A stretch of 64,000 nt of DNA, from the NCBI GenBank assembly GCA_030562195.1, contig JAUJPP010000005.1, positions 40,535,106-40,599,105 of the forward strand, given 5' to 3'. The stretch comes from Nipponacmea schrenckii (lineage: Eukaryota; Mollusca; Gastropoda; Lottiidae). The translations under genes and the position numbers were made by a program. The notes beneath the pieces were generated by a model that saw nothing but the letters and a program-made list of their open reading frames with translations, made no database searches and had not been told where the DNA came from. Below, piece after piece: positions 35,386 through 47,400 of this stretch (within the stretch, counting starts at the first letter, position 1; every line of letters starts with the position of its first letter).

Positions 35386-38144
35386 CTAAGGTTTGTAAGA
35401 CAACTCGTATAAGGTTCTATGTCTACATTCTATATCAACAGCAATGTCTTTAAATTCTCCCAGAGCTTCACCCTCCGTCTTTAAATACATATCCTTATGG
35501 TTTTGAATCTGCTGGAGCAAATCATCCTAGAAATATAAAATATAAGGCTAAGATTAATCACCGCAAAACACCAAAATAGTTCAATATTTACCTACTGATG
35601 TCCGTAATACAACAATCTCAAAAACAGGATGGTGCTCGATATTTTCCCGTATGACCTACATCGAACAGTACAGAATAGGATCTCACTATTACTTTCAAAA
35701 TTTGCCATTCCTGTCCCTTCTCTGCCATTTTGAACTACTACTTAGAAACACGAATTAAACGCTCTCAGAACTCTATTTCAAATTGCTTTATTGGACTTCT
35801 GATTTATTCCATGAATCCCAAACGAACGGAAGTTATCCTTCGACCGTCACCTAGCCCCTGTCTTAAGTGTCGAATGTTTGATTTTGAAATACCATACTGA
35901 CGCCAAATTTGGTTATAAGACTTGTTCAACCGGAGTATGATAATCAATTGCAAACAAACATTGAACATTTCCTAATAAATAAATCTTTAACAAGTAAATA
36001 GTTAGTCTATTCCTCCTCGTTTAATCAGGAACACAACCGGAAATTGATACCCAAATCGGCAATGGATAACAGATATGACGGTATAACTTACTTCTAGAGA
36101 AGCCCTTGTTGCTTTATCGAGGAATCGTTTCTCCAAATCATCATTGGTATGTATCAAATAACAGTAATATACATTACGTATTAACATGACATGCTGAAAT
36201 ATAAAAGGGGAAATAACTCTTTATGTGATATGCCTCGTCTCAAATTCATCGAGGAGATAAGTAACTCTGCACGAAGGTACAGGGAACGTTTTTAAGTAAC
36301 ATACTAAGAGCAAAATTTATAGGCACTCTGTTAGTTTGTAAGTTAGGCACAGGCGGACACAGGGCATGTAAAACACACCATAACATAATTTTTATAAAAC
36401 GTTTTAAATGGAATTATATGAATGGAGTTTTGCGTCCTACTCTTCTACACCTAATGGTCTAAAAAGATGGAATAATACATTTAAAACCTTATGTGAAATG
36501 AAATCTGTGCTTTTTTTTTTATGTGTACGGAAATAACCGTGATTTAATAACAATGTACCTAATTTATACGTTTAAAAGACGATTGACTACATAACCCTTT
36601 TTCCTGGCTCGTGCCTATTTCTACCTTAATCAAAACAAACCATTAATAAGTCGTATTTGTTTAAATTTCACCCTAGAAATGTTTATAGATCTCATAAAGC
36701 ATTATATCTTTATTGATGCTTTTAACGATGTAGCTTGAACGCAGCCCAACCCTTGCTATATAATTATTTGATTATTGAAATGAAATAAATGGATATTTCC
36801 TGATTTTTCTTCACTAGATTGGGCTCATGAACACAGACAACACCATGTATTGTACAATGGTGGAACTAATAATCAATACAGCTGTAAATGGGTGCGGATA
36901 ATCAAGGAAAGGTCAATACCATGAAGTTTTGTTAGAGACCAGCTTTGAGAAAGTTGTTATCTTTGTGAAATATGGACACGGTCCGCCAAATCATTTGCCA
37001 TCTGTTTCAATGTTAAATCACGAAATTCAACCTTCCATAACTTTTTCCAGAAATCTCGTTGAAAGCTTTCCTGTATGTCACATGAAAGCCTGGCCAATAC
37101 TTGGTTTCTGTACAAAATTTCAATATAGCATGACCATGAAAATTTTGAACTAAACAAAATGAAAGTAAACCACTACATTTTATCAACATCCGCTTGACTG
37201 TCACTGCACACAAAACCACTATTTTTAGAAATAACCTTCCGCCAATTAAATTTCTCATTATCTCAGAAATTCTGAAAGAAAATGCAATTTCAGACATCAA
37301 ATTTCAAATCTAGACCAAAAATTAGTCAAAAATGGGCATGCAAAAACCCCCAAAGGAAGGGAGAAAGAGGATTTCTAAAAGTCCATATAAGTTGGTTGTT
37401 CTCTCTGTTGAGATACTAAAGTACACTTACACCTTTACTGAGTAACTCAAATGTATGACCTGCATGTCGGTCTCTCTCTCGACCTTCCAAATTTGGCAAT
37501 ATCTGGGCCTGAAATTTGATGACATACAGTTTTAATCCAAAAGGTTATATAAAACGTTTTTAATTCACATACAGGAATCTTTTTCAAGCAATACAATAAT
37601 TACAAAGATTGCTGTATGTGAATTGAAACGTTTGTATAAATTAAAGAGAAGTAGTATATCTATAATAGTGGTCTTATTTATCTAAAGTTACTATATCTAT
37701 TATTGTATAACTTGATAAAGATTGCTGTATGTGAATTGAAACGTTTGTATAAGTAGTATATAAATAATAATGTTCTCATTTATCTAGTGATCCAATAGGT
37801 TAGGATTTATACACGATTATATGAAAGATAGCTCGCAAATTCTGGAGCCCATGTTGATGGTTTGCTGTCGTAAACAGTAATAAACCGACCAATAAGGTAC
37901 TTGGTTTATTTTCAAATATCTATATTGGCTATATAATATACTAATAGCAGTCAAGGTTAAAACTGTGCTGAGGGGCGTACGATAGCACCAATGCTGTGCT
38001 TTTGTCATTGTATTGTTTAGTGCATCGAAACATTCTTATAAGCAGCCCTATACGAAATATATTATTGCTTTAAGAGTATAGCTAAGTAAAGTGACTTACG
38101 GATGCCAAAACAAGCAAAGTACAAGCTATGAAAGCTCCTATCAT
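35386..38144 (-). CDS. Small secreted protein 1, BRICHOS-like pattern
   Basis: Four exons, all phase 0: 38144-38100, 37508-37431, 36193-36092, 35526-35386; 121 residues. Exon 1 is a signal peptide core (MIGAFIACTLLVLAS) and the mature part starts around AQILPNLEG. Exon 3 reads HVMLIRNVYYCYLIHTNDDL and exon 4 ends DIECRHRTLYELSYKP. Two cysteines of the mature part are conserved with the paralogue at 53-55 kb: the C of YYCYLI and the C of ECRHR. A CY pair in the first half and a C-x(3-5)-Y-x-L end recall BRICHOS domains (CY-I, LC-G--TYRL). That assignment is inference; the family is not firmly recognised. AATAAA follows 40 bases after the stop. Confidence 0.85.
36929..37160. repeat. Dispersed repeat, plus orientation (partner at 42320-42500)
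   Basis: AGAAATCTCGTTGAAAGCTT, GGCCAATACTTGGTTTCTGT and TCAATATAGCATGACCATGA reappear as reverse complement at 42320-42500. It lies in an intron of secreted gene 1. Class unknown. Confidence 0.65.
37551..37757. repeat. Inverted plus direct repeat in intron 1 of secreted gene 1
   Basis: AATTCACATACAG (37562-37574) faces CTGTATGTGAATTGAAACG (~37611). The latter unit, AAGATTGCTGTATGTGAATT, is repeated ~113 bases on (~37718). Confidence 0.7.
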
Positions 38145-38413
38145 TCTGATTGACTAGTAGGTCTATCACAGCAAAAAATAGATTGATTATATTCCTGTTT
38201 TATATACAATTTATATAATTTAGATAAGTTAGATAAGTTAGATAAGAAGTGTATGGAACAGTTATAGTAAATGTATGATTATTGTCAAGGCCAAATTACA
38301 CAGTGATAAACTTAAAGGCCTAAACAAAACCTAAACAAAATGTTATTTTTTTCATTTTGATACTGTTGTATTGGTTGGGTATCTTACAGGGTTCCAAAAT
38401 GGGTGTCCATATA

Positions 38414-39112
38414 ACAAAGACCTAAGACCTAAGACCCCACCAGCTATCCAGCTATAAAACTAAGACATATAAAACTAAGACCCCAACAGCTATAAAACTA
38501 AGACCTATAAAACTAAGACCCCACCAGCTATAAAACTAAGACCTATAAAACTAAGACCTATAAAACTAAGACCTATAAAACTAAGACCCCACCAGCTATA
38601 AAACTAAGACCTATAAAACTAAGACCCCACCAGCTATAAAACTAAGACCCCACCAGCTATAAAACTAAGACCTATAAAACTAAGACCCCACCAGCTATAA
38701 AACTAAGACCCCACCAGCTATAAAACTAAGACCTATAAAACTAAGACCCCACCAGCTATAAAACTAAGACCTATAAAACTAAGATCCCACCAGCTATAAA
38801 ACTAAGACCTATAAAACTAAGACCCCACCAGCTATAAAACTAAGACCCCACCAGCTATAAAACTAAGACCTATAAAACTAAGACCCCACCAGCTATAAAA
38901 CTAAGACCCCACCAGCTATAAAACTAAGACCCCACCAGCTATAAAACTAAGACCCCACCAGCTATAAAACTAAGACCCCATCAGCTATAAAACTAAGACC
39001 CCACCAGCTATAAAACTAAGACCCCACCAGCTATAAAACTAAGACCTATAAAACTAAGACCCCACCAGCTATAAAACTAAGACCCCACCAGCTATAAAAC
39101 TAAGACCCTGGC
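38414..39112. repeat. Satellite of 23- and 15-bp units, plus orientation
   Basis: The long unit is ACTAAGACCCCACCAGCTATAAA; without its eight central bases it becomes the short unit ACTAAGACCTATAAA. The two alternate irregularly. The same satellite lies in opposite orientation at 51150-52085. The left flank (GGTGTCCATATAACAAAGAC) is also shared. Confidence 0.95.
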
Positions 39113-39289
39113 GTGGAAACAGAGAAGGAATCTGAATAACCTTTTCAAACTTTCGGGGTATCCTGCGTAAACCAAATGACATCTCTCAGGAAAATATGCT
39201 TGTGTTAAACCGGCTTTTTTCAATTGTATCGGGTAAAAATATTGATGTTATATACACTGTTGCTTGGTGTATATCTATCTAATTGAAGT

Positions 39290-39722
39290 AATAGCATATA
39301 TATTGAAGTGTTACCATATATATTGAAGTAATACCATATATATTGAAGTGATACCATATATATTGAAGTTATACCATATATATTGAAGTATTACCATATA
39401 TATTGACGTAATACCATACATATTGAAGTAATACCATATATATTGAAGTAATACCATATATATTGAAGTGATACCATATATATTGAAGTAATACCATATA
39501 TATTGAAGTAATACCATATATATTGAAGTTATACCATATATATTGAAGTAATACCATATATATTGAAGTAATACCATATATATTGAAGTAATACCATATA
39601 TATTGAAGTAATACCATATATATTGAAGTAATACCATATATATTAAAGTAATACCATATATATTGAAGTAATACCATATATATTGAAGTTATACCATATA
39701 TATTGAAGTAATACTATATATT
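39290..39722. repeat. 20-bp satellite, ~21 copies
   Basis: The unit TACCATATATATTGAAGTAA is repeated with few variants in the last bases. Open frames through it arise from the period and carry no known domain. Confidence 0.95.
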
Positions 39723-40472
39723 TACATTAGCTATTGTTTTTCTCCATTGAACTAATGTTAATACGTGTGGCGTTTATGAGACAATAACTGCCATTGCCAC
39801 ATTGAGCGTAGTAATAAACGGTCACCAATGTAAATAAACATGGCCGTCGCGCTATTAACGTCGATCATCTTCACGCTTGAACGTTAAATTCCAAATTTAA
39901 TGTTGATTTCTAATATGTAATAAAGTGTCCATTAGCCTAACCCAAAGCCAATCTAATACTCAGTCTCATACAAGAATAATTGGCAAAATGCGATAGAACT
40001 CAATCGAATTAGGCCTGAGTAGCCGTAGACCCATTTGACCTAGTTACTCGCTTCAGTTTAAGAGCCTAAAAGTGCAGGTTTATGGATTGTTTAATATTAA
40101 GTTTCAAAATACTATACTTTTTATGAAAATTAACTGAATTGAGTGTAAACTGTGGTCACCTATCAACATATGGAGCGGGCCTTCTCCTAGATTGGTCTTT
40201 ATAGTTTCTTTCATTTTCTCAACTTTCCTACTTGTTTACATGCGGTCAGGTCTAGCCGAATCACCTCTCCGTTGTTCATTTGTATCCACGTTCATTAAAT
40301 TTCATGATTTTGTTGCTTTTCATCGTTAAAGACGGAATTCATACCAAAATGTTTTATATTTACTGATAAATGAATTGATTTATAAAGATTAAACATAAAA
40401 TTTAGATAAACATTGTTTTTTCTTACATTTTGGGAGCTTTCCCCCGCGAACTATATTCTGACCAAAAGAAAA

Positions 40473-40845
40473 TGGCTATTCCATCATCAATTTTCACGCA
40501 AAGAGTAGAATTTGTCGTGGTGACAGGTTTTGAAAACGTAAATATAAGCAATAAACGGTCACCCTATGGTCGTATATCAGGACAAAGGTTGGATGGAAAA
40601 TTAATCATAAATGCGCTAACGCGCATTCATTCAATTTTCCATCCAACCTTTGTGGCTATTCCATCATCAATTTTCACGCAAAGAGTAGAATTTGTCGTGG
40701 TGACAGGTTTTGAAAACGTAAATATAAGCAATAAACGGTCACCCTATGGTCGTATATCAGGACAAAGGTTGGATGGAAAATTAATCATAAATGCGCTAAC
40801 GCGCATTCATTCAATTTTCCATCCAACCTTTGTCCTTATATATTG
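40473..40845. repeat. 180-bp perfect tandem duplication with long hairpins
   Basis: 40473-40652 and 40653-40832 appear identical. Each carries a hairpin: CAAAGGTTGGATGGAAAATT pairs with its complement ~32 bases later, with an inner AATGCGC/GCGCATT stem. The second hairpin is complete (GGACAAAGG to CCTTTGTCC), whereas the first is cut at CTTTG by the junction. An open frame of 138 codons crosses both copies; I see no known family in it. Confidence 0.9.
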
Positions 40846-42029
40846 AAGGAATGTAAACTAGACTCTGGTGTCTTAAATAAACCAATAACACAATCTGATT
40901 ATAAAGGATGGTATTTGTCTGATTCCGAGTATTATCCATTCCCTTACCACTACATCAATCTATATATGACAAGCAATTGATAGAGTTTAATACACTATTT
41001 TAATAATTATATTAAACTGCCCCCGACTATTAACTACTAACAGCTAATCGTAGTTTAAAATTTAAACTTGTCTTTCACTATACTACTTACAGATCATTGC
41101 CAATTATAGTTAAACTCTCATATGTGTGCTTGAAAAGATGTCTTTCTAAAAGAAACCTGCTTCTCTTTGGCTATACATTAATAGATTTCAATGAAAGAGT
41201 GCAACTTTTTACCCTCTTTAAAACTTTTAAAAAACAATCACGACTGCAAATACATAAACAGAACAGTCGGAACTGGATTCGAGTGAACTGGAACAGTGTT
41301 CTGGACAAAGATTTTCTGTCCCAACTAGCGAGGTGGTGCAGCGGGAACAGTTGAGAAATCAAGATGGCGTCAACAGTTTTCCAACAAATTTGGCTCTTCT
41401 AGATGGTCTGAAAAAAAAATGAAAAATCGAATATATCTATAGAAAATGTCTAAATTAACACAATTGTATATAAACAATGATACAAACTACAAATTTGGTT
41501 TACATATTCCATAAAATAACAGAGTTCCAATATTTCCCTCATTTCATCAATCAAATATTATGTAGTCCAAGGGCAATATATTTTTTTAAACAATGTGTAA
41601 TATAAGTCTTTATTTACTGTGGTCGCCGAGTTCAAGTGATAGCAAAATTAGACTTGAATATTGCACTTTTGAAGAGATTTGAAATTATGCGTTTAATATG
41701 AACCACATATGGCAATAAAAGACTGTTTATCTGTGTTTCCCTCATCATTAGTACTGTCTTCGAGAAGGATATCCTCCAAAATGGCAAATGATACTTCTTT
41801 TATCATACGATTGTCTACCATTATTCCCTGTTCAGAACCTGTCTAGAACTACTCAGATATTAGTTCATAACAGAACTTTTCACTTCCTGTCCGGAACAAG
41901 TCCAGAATTATTCGAAAGCTTGCTCGGAACAGAACATTTGGAACATGTCCAGAACACCTGATTCGTGCAGACCCCCCCCCCCCCCCCAAATAGCTTATTT
42001 CTCATCAATTGATGTATACTGGAATTCGT

Positions 42030-42200
42030 AGCATAGCCTCTTCTTGTGACCTAGGCCAGTGCTTCTATAGGAGAGTATCTCTGATAACACCTAATACTGG
42101 TGATCTAGGCCAGTGGTTCTATAGGAGAGTATCTCTTATAACACCTAATACTTGTGACCTAGGCCAGTGGTTCTATAGGAGAGTATCTCTTATAACACCC
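42030..42200. repeat. ~52-bp repeat, 3 copies
   Basis: GACCTAGGCCAGTGGTTCTA followed by TAGGAGAGTATCTCTTATAA, three times with small changes. Confidence 0.9.
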
Positions 42201-42319
42201 TGAACACAATACTAAGTGTAAAAAAGCGCCCTTTTGGTGGAGCCGAACCATTCTGACGCTTGTCAGCTATTGGTTTGAAGACAGCACCCCAGACCCCTGA
42301 GGCTCAGTTGGGCGATTAA

Positions 42320-42500
42320 TACAAATTTCGAATAATTCAAAATTTCATGGTCATGCTATATTGAATTTTGTACAGAACTAAGTATTGGCCAGGCTATCAT
42401 GTGACATATGTAGAGTTTTCAACCAGATTTCTGGAAAAATTTATAGAAGGTTGAATGGACGGTTTAACATGGAAACAGATTTGGGACTTTATTGCTTGTT
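42320..42500. repeat. Dispersed repeat, minus orientation (partner at 36929-37160)
   Basis: TTCATGGTCATGCTATATTG and GTATTGGCCAGGCTATCATG are the complements of words in the intron of secreted gene 1. Confidence 0.65.
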
Positions 42501-43429
42501 CCGACCTTATAGGGATAGGTTTACCATCAGTTCACCTAGCGTACCTTAGTCTCAAAATTGATATAAAGCGGATTAGTAATAAGTAATAGTAATCATGGTT
42601 CACAGCCAAATTTCTTGACACTCCGCCATTAAAAAAAAAATTATAATGAAATTTTCTAATTCTAGGAATCTTTAAAGGAATGATGCGACTATGGCGGCCG
42701 ATCATCCCCACAGTAGCTTACACCCTTATGCTATTGCTTCTTTTAATCGTGTATGGGGTTTACTAGATTTGCGGAGGCAAAACACGGTTTCAAACAATAG
42801 ATAATATTGTCATTTAAGTTGTGGGCTCAAGCCTACCCCTTAACTCATCTTATTCATTGTTGGTGTAATTTCTTTCTCAAATCAATCGTCAATCACAAAT
42901 CACAAATATAGAGGTAAGATACGCGGGCTGAGCGTATCAAGATTTGCATCGACTATCAAATTAGCATTAGCAACATTAAACAATTCACAGTTAATGATGT
43001 TGGGTTTAAGATTGGGATAGTCTCCCTTTACAATAGCTTGATTTTAGTGTGAAACGAAGCATTCCTTTGTTAATAATTATGTTGCAATTGTCTTACAGAT
43101 CGTCACGTCAACGTATTATTTATTTAAAGGCATCTTTGCAGGTTTTTATAACTCAATATCCGACCGTAACCTTTCAAACACAAAATAGAATACATTATGA
43201 TTATCACCAAGCCTAATGAGGACAATTTGATATGAAGTTATTTGTAATATTTTCTTTCATTGTATTTTAGTTAATTATTAAATTTCTAGTCCTTCGTCAC
43301 GTTAATTAGTCTTCTTCTCCGTTTTATTTAATGGGGGATCTATACAAAATTTATAAATCCAACCTTCAAGCACCTTTCACCACAACCCATTTACCAGATC
43401 TTTACCAAACTACCAAACTAATTCTATCC

Positions 43430-43672
43430 AGGTCGGAGGGACTGACATGGAAAAAGTGTCTAGTCGTTCGGATGGGACAATAAATTGAGGCCTCGTGTGC
43501 TACAGGCTGTGCACATTCAAGACCCCTCGACAGTTGAAATCGTAAAAAGAGTAGGCTAAATGCCGCTGTCCTAGGAAAATTTCCCTCATAGCACACTGCA
43601 TGCCGTTGCCCGTCTACATTATCCCATAAGGTGCAGAAGAGAAGGACGTAAGACTCCATTCATTTCATTTCT
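43430..43672 (-). mobile_element. SINE body and tail, minus orientation
   Basis: It contains CATTCAAGACCCCTCGACAG, GCACACTGCATGCCGTTGCC and the tail complement GTGCAGAAGAGAAGGACGTA. It shares the tail with the copies at 15.9, 22.1 and 30.6 kb. Confidence 0.6.
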
Positions 43673-44419
43673 TTAACCAAACTTATTGTAAAGATCTTGG
43701 TTTCTTGATAATATTTAAACCAGCATCTCCGTTTATTACAAACTTGGACTAAACATAACCTTATTAAACAGGACACTCACGTCCTCATATTTACAAACAC
43801 CGTCCTTATACACCTTCCATCTTTACACCCGCCTCCCCTCTCGACCCCCTCAACACACCCACGTCCCTATCATTTGCGAAGGTCACTGCGGCGTTGTATT
43901 TGAGGGCGACTATAATAGTCCCGTCTATGTTCACAGTATAATACTATTCCTCCGTTTGAACTAGACTTGATTATAAAGTTTTATTCTTAATTATCACAGA
44001 AAGAGACATAAAATATGTATAACGGTAAAATTTATTGGTATATAAGGTCCAATTCTAATATAGAATATTATCAGGTGTAACTTTTGTATCATTCATTGGA
44101 CGTTCAGAATTTCCAAACTTACTCGGTAGTTTAGAGTTCTTGTACATCGTCATATTATCTGGAAATCTCTTAGAATCGTATGGACAAAGAAACATTTTTA
44201 ACGTTTTTAAGTCATTTTTAAAGATAGATATTGAGGATTTTGAATTCCAAAAACTATTTTGTGAACGGTTTTATTTTACTTTCTTTGTGTTAAGGAGAAC
44301 AAAGGCATAACGGACCTGGACCTGAAGCAAGGACTATTTATTTCAAACTCTTGCCCAGCTTAGTATCGTTTTAGTTAGAATCGTTTTAGCAGCCCGCGTA
44401 ATATATCAGCATCAACAAT

Positions 44420-47400
44420 ATGCTAAGAGAAATCTTTATCATCTACGTGCTGTTTTTATCGTGTCCAGTTTTAAGTGAGAGAACCATATTGTTTTCTCTA
44501 TATTCAGAAAGTAATATCTGGTTTAATATGGTTATAAATATTACCAATCCTTGATTGTCAAGAAATTCTTGAAGAGAAGAACCCCTTGCCTTTCCTTTGC
44601 TAGAACAGAAGAATTACTGTATCTGTTAATATGTACTTCTTAAGCGTAACAACTATGTTGAAACAGTTGGAATGATACTATGTTCCGAATTCAGGTAAGA
44701 ATATACGACTTTTGACTAACTGTCAGCTTGTACTTTTGAAAACACCGTTACTATGAGACTATCTGAATAACATGTAGCTATGAGACTATTGAATAACACT
44801 GTCAGCTTTGGGACTATTGAATAACACTGTAAGCTATGAGACTATTGAAAAACACTGTTAGCTATGGGACTATTGAATAACACTGTCAGCTATGAGACTA
44901 TTGAATAACACTGTCAGCTATGAGATTATTGAATAACACTGTCAGCTAGGAGACTTTTGAATAACACTGTCAGCTATGGGACTATTAAATAACACTGTAA
45001 GCTATGAGACTATTGAATAACACTGTCAGCTATGAGTCTATTGAATAACACTGTCAGCTATGAGACTATTGAATAACACTGTCAGCTAGTTAGTATCGCT
45101 ATTGAATAACACTGTTAGCTATGAGACTATTTAATAACACTGTTAGCTATGGGACAATAACACTGTCAGCTATGAGATTATTGAATAACACTGTCAGCTA
45201 TGATACTATTGAATAACACTGTTAGCTATGAGACTATTGAATAACACTGTCAGCTATGGGCTATTGAAAAACACTGTTAGCTATGGGGCTATTGAATAAC
45301 ACTGTCAGCTATGAGATTATTGAATAACACTGTCAGCTATGATACTATTGAATAACACTGTTAGCTAAGAGACTATTGAATAACACTGTTAGCTATGGGA
45401 CTATTGAATAACACTGTCAGCTATGAGACTATTGAATAACACTGTTAGCTATGAGACTATTGAATAACACTGTCAGCTATGATACTATTGAATAACACTG
45501 TTAGCTAAGAGACTATTGAATAACACTGTTAGCTATGGGACTATTGAATAACACTGTCAGCTATGGGACTATTGAATAGCTGTAAATAATGGAATTACAA
45601 AATAACACTGTCAGCTATAAGACTATTGTATAATAGGACTATATAAAACAAATTATCAGGTGTTACTAAGTGAGTTGTCAGGGCTGACATGGTATAGAAT
45701 ATGGGACTAATCATTCTTTTCAAGTTTATTTATGATTTATTCTCTCACATACTTTATTATAATAAATTTCTTATGTCTTCAGATGATATCGAGAAAAACA
45801 AGACAACAGCCCAGAGTTCTACCTATGTGTATCAGAACTATTCATTTGGTTCACACCGAGCTATAGATGGAGACTTAAATACTTTTATGTTGACAAGTCT
45901 CTTAAGTTCTTCTGAATGGTGGTGCTTGGATTTACTCAAAATTCATTCCATGCGCTTGATTCAAATTATCAATCGAAAGGGTAAGCATAGAGTAATATTT
46001 CCACTCTCACTGTATTTCTCTTAATAAACCCTTCTATAAGAAACGCATTCAAATTCACGTACACTGCAGTGAGACACGTACACATATTCCTAAGCGCGTA
46101 GGAATACAATAACATGACCCACTTTACTATTAGGCCTACGTTTTGTCGTCTGCCGTGACCTAGATAGGGTTTTTGACTAGGCCTAGGTCAATATTTTATG
46201 GATTAAAACCTCTGAAATCAAGGTGGAAATTGAAATTTTGTCAGTCCTATTAAAATATAGACCTAACTTTCATTCGTATTTTATTAGTTTCGTTTCGTAT
46301 GTTTTTATTAGCTATTGGCTTTGTACATAACCACTACAGTTAGGTCTAACACTGCCCTTCAATGCGAACTGTCTGAACGACCTTTGACCTAACTCAGTTT
46401 TAACCAATCACGTGGCTTCCATTCCCTGCGACATGGTAATGTGAAGCGAACAATTGATGCATTATGAGACGTTTTAGACTAGCTTATCAAGTCCGCTCAA
46501 ATAGAAAGTAGAACAATATGGCTATTTCGTCAACCGCTGAAAAATTATTTCTTTATTATTGATTCAATATAGACACCGAAGAAGGTTTATACTAAAAGAA
46601 ATGTGTGTTTGATATGTGGAATGGCCTTTGTACCAGGGTTTTTCATTAACTGTTCTGTATCAGTTCAATTTAAATGGATCGGTTAAAACAGAGGTTATTA
46701 GGTTAAGACTGAGTTAGGTTAAAGGTCGTTCGAACAGTCCGTATTGGAGGGCAGTGTTAGACCTAACTGTAGTGGTTACGTTCAAAGCCAATAGCTAATA
46801 AAAACATTCAAAACGAAACTAATAAAATACGAACAAAAGTTAGGTCTATATTTTAATTAGACTGAAATTTCTTAATATTTGAGTATGGACAGTTCGATAT
46901 TGGACTGTCCCCACTTACATGGTAAGCTCCACACACCCAGGTTTTTTGAACAGTTCCACGTTCACAAACTGCACTTTGAATTTAAACGTCAAGGGTCCAA
47001 ACTAATAAATGATATCACAGAAATGAGTACAAAAGATATACATATAAACTATCAGGCATAATTAGAACCCAATTAGAGGAAAAAATTCTAACTGGAAGTG
47101 AAACTTTATGTGTTATCACAGAACGTTGACATTTAGCAAAATTTTAATAAGTCCGCTAATTTTTCTCCGATTTGTACGACTTTGGTGTTTTTGAAACCTT
47201 GTTACTTTATCTAAAATTTGTTGATAACAGAATTTTCATAACAATTGTTCTCTCTTAACTAACAAGGATAACAGAATTTTCATTTTCAAATCTAATTTTT
47301 TTTAAGCCCGATTGATTTTTTAAAAAAATTAAAAGGCTATATCAAATGACCTTGACCTTCAATTACCTTAATAATTTTCAAGTAAAATGTACTTGACCTA

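Larger units (their letters stand above)
39723..44419. other. Intergenic between the 20-bp array and the lectin-like gene
   Basis: No gene is recognised. It contains the 180-bp duplication (40473-40832), a 52-bp triplet (42030-42200), a dispersed repeat (42320-42500) and a SINE (43430-43672). A C-tract lies at 41972-41987. Confidence 0.5.

Noticed and set aside
39311..39677. Two overlapping ~105-codon frames
   Set aside because: 20-bp satellite; three units make 60 bases, giving a 20-residue periodic frame without any biological support.
40430..40846. 138-residue protein with two identical halves
   Set aside because: Not listed as a gene: the repeat is exactly 180 bp of DNA identity including hairpins, with no recognisable domain. 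Kept as a finding instead.
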